NCBI GenBank assembly: GCA_002332755.1
Contig: DDBO01000202.1
Location: 1 to 9,037, forward strand
DNA: 9,037 nucleotides
Direction of reading: 5' to 3'
Origin: Bacteroidales bacterium UBA2030
GTDB lineage: Bacteria > Bacteroidota > Bacteroidia > Bacteroidales > TTA-H9
Every line of letters starts with the position of its first letter. Positions within the stretch are counted from its first letter, which is position 1. The notes below the pieces were generated by a model. That model ran no database searches and was not told the origin of the DNA. It saw nothing but the letters and a program-made list of their open reading frames with translations. Below are positions 1 through 6,451 of the stretch, in pieces. A program made the position numbers and the translations under genes.

Positions 1-2075
1 TGCCCCTTGATTACGTTTCGGGTATCGTTGAGAGCAAAGACGTATAAGTTATTGTTATTAATAAAGATAGCAAGGGCAAGAGTGTCGTATAATTCTTTGG
101 CAACGTAATGAAGAGCTTTTCGGTTTCCTGCAAAATCAATAGAAGACCAGGATGTTACAGGCCAACAGTCGTTGAGCTGCCAATAGAGCGATCCCATGCA
201 TCGCGGCCTCGATGCTCTTTGGGCAGCTATTCCCAATCCGACGCCCCTGGCTTGAATAAGTTGCGTCAGATAAATATATTCTTCAACAGAAACTGGTTCA
301 ACTCCTTCTCTTTGCAGATATGCAGCAATGGTTTCGAAACCTGTGGGATGCTTTTGATGGCAACGTAATTGAGGAGAGAATAAAGTATCTGCAGTATTGG
401 GCTGAAACATACGCAGAGTGGAAATTTCCGGCATGGCCTGGAAGCCAAATTCGCTCATAAAGCGGGGAACTTTTTCGAGGTATTTTTCGAAGGGTTCCTT
501 TCCCCACCAAACGCCCCAATAATGGGAATCGCCTGCAGTCATGCTTTCAGGTCTTCCCCACCCCGTTTGTGGTGAGGAACTTACATACGGAACATTAGGA
601 CACCATTGCCTTACCACTTCTGGTAAAATTTCATGAAAAAGGCGTGTATAATGTTTCCAAATAGTGTCCTGCAACTCAGGGCTCATACCGTATTGCTTTT
701 GATAACCCCAATTATGCCAGGCTTCGTCCGATTCGTTGTTTCCACACCAAATAACCACGGATGGGTGTTGGCGCAATCTTTTTACCTGATCCACGGCCTC
801 CATACGGGCATTTTCAAGGAAATCATGCGTGCCAGGATAAAGGGCGCAGGCAAACATAAAATCCTGCCAAATCATTATACCAAGACTATCCGCAAGTTCA
901 TAGAAATATTCATTTTCATAAATGCCTCCACCCCATACCCTAAGCATATTCATATTGGCAAATACAGCTTCACGCATTACCTTGCGATAATGCTCCGGAG
1001 TTACTTCAGGCGGGAAACTATGAGAAGGGATATAGTTGGCACCTTTGGCGTAAACCGGCACACCATTCAGCTTAAAAAAGAAAGATTCGCCGTAATCATC
1101 AGAATTGCGAACAAGCTCAACCGTACGAATACCATGAGTCAAAGATTGGGTATAAACCCATCCGGATGAAGACTTAACTTCCAATCGCCAGTGATAGAGA
1201 AAAGGTTCTCCCAAACCATTGCACCACCAAAATTTTGGTCGGTAAATGTTAAAGGGAATTTTAAATTGACTTTCCCCTTCACCAGTCGAGATTACGCTCT
1301 GCACAATAGGCTGTCTTTCGCCCTCAGGTTTCAGACTGACCGTAATTTTTTCTCCCTTTGGGAGGTCAGAATCAATTGAAAGATGAAGACTTAAGGAAGC
1401 TATTTCAGAAGTAATACTGTCGTTGCTTATCCATACATCGCCTACACTCATTTTACCTGATAGCTGAAGATAGACAGGTTTCCAGATTCCACAGGTAATG
1501 AAACGCGGCCCCCAATCCCATCCGAAATGATAGGCGGCCTTGCGTGATGTATTCCATCTTCCGCCCGGTAAAGGATAACCTAAAGCAACAGAATCGGTCA
1601 GAAACTTTTGCAAAGCCGACTTAAACCGAACTTCAATTACATTTTTACCAGGAAGAAGTTTGTCTTTAACATCGACCTTCCAGGTTCGGAACATATTGTC
1701 AGCATCTATAATTTTTTTCCCGTTGAGGAAAACTTCGGCCCATGTATCCAGCCCTTCAAAAACCAATTCCTGACGGTGCCAGCGCTTCCAATCGTTATGG
1801 GCTTCAAATGAAAGGCGATATACCCAGTCTTTTTCACCAATCCATTGAAGGTCTTTTTCATTACAGCCATAAAAAAGCTCAGGAATTTCACCAGCCTTCA
1901 ATAAATCGGTGTGAACGACTCCGGGAACCTTCGCAGGCAGCCAATGTGCTTTGCCTGCCTCGCTAAACTGCCATCCTTCATTGAGTGGAATCTTCTCTTG
2001 TGCCGAATACTCACGGTTGCATGCCGAGCTAATAATGGCTAACAATATCGCAAATATCAAGACCTTCCTGTTCAT
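1..2075 (-). CDS. GH2 beta-mannosidase, secreted, 3' end off window
   Basis: This is a family 2 glycoside hydrolase of the beta-mannosidase type, which removes terminal beta-linked mannose with retention of configuration. The frame is open for 691 codons from the ATG at 2075 to the window edge, with no stop or frameshift. Residues about 27-205 form the N-terminal jelly-roll domain, with the beta-mannosidase signature PLPGGRWNTSRKAAYHFGWDWGP at 168-190 recognisable from its WN...FGWDWGP core. A beta-sandwich follows, then the TIM barrel from about 335. The acid/base is Glu448 in WCGNNES and the nucleophile is Glu542 in SEFGF. Full-length relatives run to about 820-870 residues, so roughly 150 are missing to the left. 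The N-terminus is hydrophobic and ends in SSAC (Cys19), suggesting a lipoprotein, although Ser at -3 makes the lipobox weak. The gene starts 8 bp after the ROK kinase stop, so the two are probably co-transcribed. Confidence 0.93.
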   Translation of the reverse strand, partial: MNRKVLIFAILLAIISSACNREYSAQEKIPLNEGWQFSEAGKAHWLPAKVPGVVHTDLLKAGEIPELFYGCNEKDLQWIGEKDWVYRLSFEAHNDWKRWHRQELVFEGLDTWAEVFLNGKKIIDADNMFRTWKVDVKDKLLPGKNVIEVRFKSALQKFLTDSVALGYPLPGGRWNTSRKAAYHFGWDWGPRFITCGIWKPVYLQLSGKMSVGDVWISNDSITSEIASLSLHLSIDSDLPKGEKITVSLKPEGERQPIVQSVISTGEGESQFKIPFNIYRPKFWWCNGLGEPFLYHWRLEVKSSSGWVYTQSLTHGIRTVELVRNSDDYGESFFFKLNGVPVYAKGANYIPSHSFPPEVTPEHYRKVMREAVFANMNMLRVWGGGIYENEYFYELADSLGIMIWQDFMFACALYPGTHDFLENARMEAVDQVKRLRQHPSVVIWCGNNESDEAWHNWGYQKQYGMSPELQDTIWKHYTRLFHEILPEVVRQWCPNVPYVSSSPQTGWGRPESMTAGDSHYWGVWWGKEPFEKYLEKVPRFMSEFGFQAMPEISTLRMFQPNTADTLFSPQLRCHQKHPTGFETIAAYLQREGVEPVSVEEYIYLTQLIQARGVGLGIAAQRASRPRCMGSLYWQLNDCWPVTSWSSIDFAGNRKALHYVAKELYDTLALAIFINNNNLYVFALNDTRNVIKG

Positions 2076-2083
2076 ACGGTATA

Positions 2084-3202
2084 TTACAAAGGATAAGCGT
2101 GACTTATTTTTGATTCTTGAATAGCAAATGCATAAGCACCTAATGCAACAGCCGTGCTTGTTCCCAATATACTTCTTCCGATGATGTTAATTTTTCCGGG
2201 GAAATAGTTAACTATGCGATTACTAAAGGGAACCTTGACTTTCTTTAAATCTCCTGAAGACAAACAATCCAGTGCTTCAGGGTCTTCGTAATTAATGGCC
2301 TTACTTACCAGATGAACCATTTGTCGGCCATCATCTGTCGAATAATGTCCGTTAATTTGCTCAAACATGTGAGGGGCAAACAGGGGCCAGGCATTGGATA
2401 ACCCACCACCAATCACAACGGGTGCATCAAGCAAAGTAATGGCATTAACCAGGGCAGTACCTAAAGCTTTTCCAAAAATCTCAAAAGAACTAAGAGCAGC
2501 TGCTTTATTGCCTTGTTTTTCACCTGTAGCAATTCGATAAACATCATGGGGTGAAAGACCTTCAAGCAGTTCACCTCCGTTGCGATAGTACTCCCGAATG
2601 ATAGCTCTGGCACTTATATTTTCTTCGGCATAATTCTTTGGATTAAAAGCATTCTGGGTGAGGCAAATTTCTGAGGCTGCACCATTTTCCCCCAAATATA
2701 AATTACCATCTACCACAAGACCTCCACCAAAACCTGTCCCCAGTGTTACTCCAAAAAGATGTTTATAACGCCGGCTACTACCAATTTTCTCAAGGCGTTT
2801 GTTGAGGGCGGGTAAGAATCCGTAACGAGCCTCTCCGTACACAAACAAATCACCATCATTATTAATATAAACAGGGATTTGAAAATGCTCTTCGAGCATA
2901 GGGCCTAAAGCCACACCGCCCCTGAAGGCAGGCAGGTTGGCCAGGTCGCCGATAATGCCGTTGCGATAATCGGCCGGACCAGGAAAGGCAAAGCTGATGG
3001 CATATGGAGGAATTGGCAGTGCCTTACTAACCTCCTCAAACCCTCGAATTATTGTATTTAGGCAGAGGGTTAGATCGTGACCATTGGAGGGAAGGTGAAC
3101 TGGTCTAACTATTTCTTTCCCGTCATGAATAGCAGAAAACACAAAGTTTGTGCCCCCTGCATCAAGAGTCATTACAACTTTATCGTTGGCATTTATTGTC
3201 AT
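2084..3202 (-). CDS. ROK-family sugar kinase (hexokinase-like), divergent zinc motif
   Basis: This 372-residue cytoplasmic protein belongs to the ROK family (ASKHA fold), whose kinase members phosphorylate hexoses or N-acetylhexosamines with ATP. The phosphate-1 loop LDAGGTN is at 13-19, the catalytic-base segment NNDGD at 114-118 (Asp116 the likely base), and the glycine-rich LGTGFGGG at 154-161. There is no N-terminal helix-turn-helix, which argues for a kinase and not an Xyl/Nag repressor. The usual ExGH motif reads EICL at 178-181, and the CxCGxxGC zinc cluster after it is absent. The protein is longer than the roughly 300-residue glucokinases, with an extra C-terminal stretch. I chose the ATG at 3202; a TTG two codons upstream (3208) is possible. 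It lies between a permease and a beta-mannosidase, so mannose, glucose or GlcNAc are plausible substrates. Sugar specificity cannot be read from the sequence. Confidence 0.85.
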   Translation of the reverse strand: MTINANDKVVMTLDAGGTNFVFSAIHDGKEIVRPVHLPSNGHDLTLCLNTIIRGFEEVSKALPIPPYAISFAFPGPADYRNGIIGDLANLPAFRGGVALGPMLEEHFQIPVYINNDGDLFVYGEARYGFLPALNKRLEKIGSSRRYKHLFGVTLGTGFGGGLVVDGNLYLGENGAASEICLTQNAFNPKNYAEENISARAIIREYYRNGGELLEGLSPHDVYRIATGEKQGNKAAALSSFEIFGKALGTALVNAITLLDAPVVIGGGLSNAWPLFAPHMFEQINGHYSTDDGRQMVHLVSKAINYEDPEALDCLSSGDLKKVKVPFSNRIVNYFPGKINIIGRSILGTSTAVALGAYAFAIQESKISHAYPL

Positions 3203-3476
3203 AAACAATTAGTAATTAATTATTTATATTATTTGGGGTTTTTTATTAACAGAATTCTATGGCTTGCTTCTCTACATGAAGGTTATATCGAGACAATCTA
3301 AATTATTCATAATTATATATTTAACTTAATGGTTTACCAAGAATTTAGTGAAGTTCGCCGGTTTGAATCCTTGGCCAGATTTAACCATAAAAGAGAAAAC
3401 AGAAAACAAGTAACTGATAAAAGATTTAGGAAAATTCAAACACATGTAATCCTAAAACATTCATCAGCCTTAGGCT
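3203..3476. other. AT-rich intergenic region between permease and ROK kinase
   Basis: This is the largest gap between the genes, 274 bp, and it may carry a promoter for the kinase and beta-mannosidase pair. I found no exact TAnnTTTG box and no convincing LacI-type operator with a central CG. Two small palindromes are present: TGGTTTACCA at 3330-3339 and AGCCTTAGGCT at 3466-3476, the latter directly after the permease stop. Neither has the arm length or T-tract expected of an intrinsic terminator. No credible small gene was seen on either strand. Confidence 0.5.
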
Positions 3477-4673
3477 TTATCCGTTAGTATTCCGAATTTC
3501 ACGTTGCCGGGCAATGGCTAGAAAAAGGAGATAAATGAGGCAAGCGGCGGGGACCAAAAATCCCGTCATTATATTATAATCAGCAAAAAAGCCAGTAATA
3601 GGAGGAATAAAAGCACCTCCAACAATAGCTGTGACCATAAGCCCTGAGAGTTCATTTGCTCTTTCAGGCATGCGATCGACTGCAATGCTGAAAATCAAGG
3701 GGAAAATATTGGCAAATCCCAACCCGATAATAAAAATTCCGGCAAAAGCAAAAATCGTACTGCCCAAAAATAGCATAAGCATGCCAGCTAAAGAAAGCAT
3801 GACAGTTATTAACAAAAAGAGAGCAGGTCGAAGGAACCTCAGAATAAAGGAACCCGTTAATCTACCCAGAAAAATAGGAAGGAAAAACAGAGCCCATGAG
3901 ACCCACAATCCAAGTTCTTGTATTCCATAGACTTTGTCCATAAGGATAGGCGTCTGGGCGCTCATCGATACTTCGGCGCCAACATACAGGAAAATACCTA
4001 ACACCATGGCAGCTACAAAGGGATGAGCCAGAAGTTTTAGACTGCTTGCGAATGAAGCAGGTTTGGAATCAGGGTCACGTTTTTCTTCAATTTTTACATA
4101 TTTCACCCACAAAAAGGTAATCAACACGATCAAAGCGTAGACCGGAAACAAGATCGTCCAATCGAGGCCAAACCATAAGGAGACGGCTGGGGGTAAGAGG
4201 AATCCCAACGAAGAGCCGATGGCTTTTATCGACTGCCCCAATGAGAGGTTGGCTGAATAAGTACCTTCAGGTGAAACGTCGCGCATGATGGGATTACCCG
4301 AAACCTGAAGGGTTGTGGCACCAGCCCCAAGAAGGAAAATAGAAATAAAAAGAGCAGGCAATTTCAAAGCATTAGATTCTCCCAATTCGGGCACTCGGCC
4401 ATACATTCCAAACAAAATGGGCACCATTAGCCCAATGAAGGCAATCAAGAGACCCTTGGTTAATAGAGCTTTCTTTCCTTTTTTATCCTGAAGTACTCCA
4501 AGGGGGATAGATAAAAGTCCAAACATTATAAAACCACTCGTGGTTAGCAAAGAAGCCACAAAGTTAGAAACTTCAAATGAGGTTTTAACCAAAGATACGA
4601 GGGGACCAACCACGTCGCCGAACCCCATGGCCAGAAATGCAAAAAAAATGGGCAAGGTCTTGTTCTTTAGCAT
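3477..4673 (-). CDS. FHS-family MFS sugar permease (fucose/glucose/galactose type)
   Basis: This 398-residue inner-membrane protein has about twelve hydrophobic segments split by a charged central loop (about 191-210), the layout of a major facilitator. The motif-A equivalent GVLQDKKGKK is at 59-68. Segments such as QVSGNP (123-128), YVGAEVS (230-236) and the C-terminal GFANIFPLIFSIA and AIVGGAFIPP resemble the FHS subfamily, which includes the fucose permease FucP and the glucose/galactose permease GluP, both proton symporters. Its likely job is import of a monosaccharide released by the neighbouring glycosidases. I chose the ATG at 4673, 2 bp after the lacI stop codon. A TTG at 4679 would instead overlap that stop by 4 bp; either arrangement implies translational coupling with the regulator. 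The sugar carried is unknown. Permeases next to such regulators often import the inducer's parent sugar. Confidence 0.88.
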   Translation of the reverse strand: MLKNKTLPIFFAFLAMGFGDVVGPLVSLVKTSFEVSNFVASLLTTSGFIMFGLLSIPLGVLQDKKGKKALLTKGLLIAFIGLMVPILFGMYGRVPELGESNALKLPALFISIFLLGAGATTLQVSGNPIMRDVSPEGTYSANLSLGQSIKAIGSSLGFLLPPAVSLWFGLDWTILFPVYALIVLITFLWVKYVKIEEKRDPDSKPASFASSLKLLAHPFVAAMVLGIFLYVGAEVSMSAQTPILMDKVYGIQELGLWVSWALFFLPIFLGRLTGSFILRFLRPALFLLITVMLSLAGMLMLFLGSTIFAFAGIFIIGLGFANIFPLIFSIAVDRMPERANELSGLMVTAIVGGAFIPPITGFFADYNIMTGFLVPAACLIYLLFLAIARQREIRNTNG

Positions 4674-4675
4674 AA

Positions 4676-5710
4676 TCAATGAGTTTTTACAGATGATTCG
4701 CGAATTATAATATCAACGGGTAGATAAACGCTTCGTTCGTGCAGAGGGATTGTCTCCTTTCTTATTTGTTTCAACAGCAGTTGAAATGAATTTTCGCTGA
4801 TTCGGTCAACAGGCTGTTCTATGGCCGAAATGGAGGGATGTGTATAGGAAAAATAGACAAGGTCGTCGAAACCAATGAGAGCCACTTCCTCAGGGATACG
4901 AATGGAAAGCTTACGCAGATATTTTAAAGCAATCGAAGTAAGATTGTTGTTGAGGGTAAAAATAGCCTCAGGTAAGTCGCCAGATTGGTATATACGTTGT
5001 AAGCCATCTTTAACAGCATTCTCAAGGTCATGGAATGGGGCCCTGATGTGCCATTTAGGTGCAAGCTCAAGGCCCGCTTCCGTAATTGCTGATTCAAATC
5101 CCTTAATACGCTCGTTGATAGTAGAAATATGTTCCGGAGTAATGCTTATTACAGCGAATCGCTTGAAGCCCTGGGATAAGAGATGGCGTGCAGCCAGGCG
5201 GGCTCCCCCAAAGTTGTCGACAGTAACATTTACGGATTGCATTTCGGCAAAAGTTCGGTCGATAAGTACATGGGGAAAGCCCTCCTGGGTGAGCCTATTG
5301 AAATACGTAGCATTTTCCTGCGAAGACGAAATGATTATACCATCCACCTTTCGGCCTCTGAGTAGCCGGATTTGTTCTATTTCTTTCTCGACCTTTTCAT
5401 CCGTACTACAAATAACCACACTATAACCATTGTTCCATGCATAGTCTTCTATTCGGCGGGCAATCCGGGCGTAGAAGAGGTTGGATATATCAGAAACTAT
5501 TAGCCCAATGGTACGCGTTTTTCCTGTGCGAAAACCTTGCGCCAAAATATCGGGTTGATAGTTCAGCTCACGGATTTTCTCCCTAACCCTCTCCTGTGTC
5601 TCGCGGCTTATGCCATGGTCATCGGCCTTATCGTTTAGCACCAGCGAAACCAGAGTTTTGGAAACACCCAATTGCCGAGCAATCTCTGCTATTGAAACTT
5701 TTTTAGTCAT
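4676..5710 (-). CDS. LacI-family transcriptional regulator
   Basis: This 344-residue cytoplasmic DNA-binding protein has a LacI-type helix-turn-helix at residues 6-26 (SIAEIARQLGVSKTLVSLVLN), a hinge helix near 51-64, and a periplasmic-binding-protein-like effector domain from about 67 to 335. That domain shows TIGLIVSDISN, VDGIIISSS, VTVDNFGGARLAARHL and IGFDDL, all typical of the family. The hinge residue that is usually Leu, and that wedges into the central CG of the operator, is Phe60 here (AQGFRTGKT). The ATG at 5710 gives the normal family N-terminus. The gene sits 54 bp after the esterase and directly ahead of the permease. A matching palindrome with a central CG lies 29 bp upstream, so autoregulation, and control of the permease with it, is likely. 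The effector is probably a sugar or sugar phosphate from this pathway, which is an inference from context. Confidence 0.95.
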   Translation of the reverse strand: MTKKVSIAEIARQLGVSKTLVSLVLNDKADDHGISRETQERVREKIRELNYQPDILAQGFRTGKTRTIGLIVSDISNLFYARIARRIEDYAWNNGYSVVICSTDEKVEKEIEQIRLLRGRKVDGIIISSSQENATYFNRLTQEGFPHVLIDRTFAEMQSVNVTVDNFGGARLAARHLLSQGFKRFAVISITPEHISTINERIKGFESAITEAGLELAPKWHIRAPFHDLENAVKDGLQRIYQSGDLPEAIFTLNNNLTSIALKYLRKLSIRIPEEVALIGFDDLVYFSYTHPSISAIEQPVDRISENSFQLLLKQIRKETIPLHERSVYLPVDIIIRESSVKTH

Positions 5711-5718
5711 AGTATGTG

Positions 5719-5726
5719 CAAAAATA
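5719..5726 (-). promoter_or_regulatory. Putative Bacteroidota -7 box of the lacI promoter
   Basis: On the minus strand the sequence reads TATTTTTG, an exact match to TAnnTTTG, the -7 consensus of the primary sigma factor in Bacteroidota. The last G is 8 bp before the lacI ATG, so transcription would begin only a few bases before the start codon. No good TTTG -33 element is visible; its expected place falls inside the palindrome at 5740-5753. In such AT-rich DNA a chance match is possible. Confidence 0.4.
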
Positions 5727-5739
5727 TAAAATTTTATTA

Positions 5740-5753
5740 CTAAAACGGTTTAG
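5740..5753. promoter_or_regulatory. LacI-family operator upstream of lacI
   Basis: The plus strand reads CTAAAACGGTTTAG, a 14-bp palindrome with six of seven base pairs matching and a central CG. That form is the hallmark of LacI-family operators. It lies in the 54-bp gap between the esterase stop and the lacI start, 13 bp upstream of the putative -7 box, where the -33 element should be. Binding there would block RNA polymerase, giving autorepression and repression of the downstream permease. I saw no second clear copy in the gap before the kinase or in the leader of the hexosaminidase. Confidence 0.65.
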
Positions 5754-5764
5754 CTAAATTATTT

Positions 5765-6436
5765 TTATAATTTTTGCAAAGATTCCTCCAAAATTTTCGA
5801 CATCACCTTGTAACCCTCCAGATTTGGATGAACGCCATCGTAAGTTAACTCTGGCTTTAATCCGCCATTTCCATCGTTCATGCAGGTATAAAAGTCAACC
5901 CAGATAATATTATGCTGCATGGCATAATCTTTAAGCATGGCGTTGAGTTTGGCGATTTTACCTGCGGGCTTTAATCCTGGACGCCAGGGATAATCAGCAG
6001 CGGGTAATACAGAGCAAAGTAAAACTTTTATGCCGTTTGACCGTGCTAATTCAGCCATTGAAAAAATATTTCCTGCAATTTCGGGAAGCTCAGCGGGTCC
6101 TGTATTTCCAGCTATGTCGTTGGTTCCGGCAAGAATGACAACTGCATAGGGCTTTAACTGAATCACGTCCTGCCTGAACCTTACCAACATCTGAGGGGTA
6201 GTCTGCCCACTGATGCCACGGTTAATATAGGGCTTATCGGCAAAGAACTCCGGGTAAATCGCCGACCAGGCCTCGGTGATAGAATTTCCCATAAAGACGA
6301 TTCTTTTTTCTTTTTCCATAGGTGGACCTACCTTCGTGTTTTCATCAGCGTAGCGCTTCAATTGGGCCCAGTCCTGTGCCAGCATTGTTGAAACTGTAAG
6401 AAAAACAATCGACAAACATAATATTGTTTTTTGCAT
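5765..6436 (-). CDS. Secreted SGNH/GDSL-family esterase
   Basis: This 223-residue protein has an N-terminal signal peptide (hydrophobic to about residue 20, ending MLAQ) and a complete SGNH-hydrolase core. Block I is GNSIT with the nucleophile Ser52, block II is NRGISGQTT with oxyanion Gly77, block III is GTNDI with Asn106, and block V is DGVHPN with Asp200 and His203. All four signature residues are present, so it should be active. The family removes acyl groups (acetyl, fatty acyl) from carbohydrates or lipids in the periplasm or outside the cell. Its position directly downstream of the GH20 hexosaminidase (15-bp gap, surely the same transcript) favours a carbohydrate esterase, perhaps deacetylating acetylated glycans so that glycosidases can act. 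It is a single-domain protein, shorter than characterised Bacteroides/Tannerella sialate O-acetylesterases, so that specific role is only a guess. Confidence 0.9.
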   Translation of the reverse strand: MQKTILCLSIVFLTVSTMLAQDWAQLKRYADENTKVGPPMEKEKRIVFMGNSITEAWSAIYPEFFADKPYINRGISGQTTPQMLVRFRQDVIQLKPYAVVILAGTNDIAGNTGPAELPEIAGNIFSMAELARSNGIKVLLCSVLPAADYPWRPGLKPAGKIAKLNAMLKDYAMQHNIIWVDFYTCMNDGNGGLKPELTYDGVHPNLEGYKVMSKILEESLQKL

Positions 6437-6451
6437 AGCAATTGTTTTTCG

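Noticed and set aside
633..1169. A 178-codon open frame on the plus strand.
   Set aside because: It lies antisense inside the GH2 beta-mannosidase, whose minus-strand frame carries both catalytic glutamates and the family signatures. The plus-strand translation has no recognisable domain.
1..2075. Possible non-coding region or pseudogene, because no complete reading frame ends within it.
   Set aside because: The minus-strand translation from the ATG at 2075 runs uninterrupted to the window edge with intact GH2 motifs. It is a truncated view of a normal gene.
2076..2083. A Shine-Dalgarno site before the beta-mannosidase start.
   Set aside because: The 8-bp gap and the end of the kinase gene contain no AGGAGG-like sequence. 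Bacteroidota commonly initiate without one.
3357..3387. A tRNA-like T-arm and acceptor remnant (GGTTTGAATCC followed 13 bases later by ACCA), which could mark an integration site.
   Set aside because: Only two of five T-stem pairs form, the conserved C of the T-loop is replaced by T, and no D-arm or anticodon arm lies upstream. Chance resemblance is the better reading.
3466..3476. AGCCTTAGGCT palindrome right after the permease stop, as an intrinsic terminator.
   Set aside because: The stem has only 4-5 bp and there is no adjacent T-tract on the minus strand.
4875..5426. A 183-codon open frame on the plus strand.
   Set aside because: It is antisense to the LacI regulator, whose domains are complete and continuous in the opposite frame. 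The plus translation is Arg/Ser-rich and resembles no family I know.
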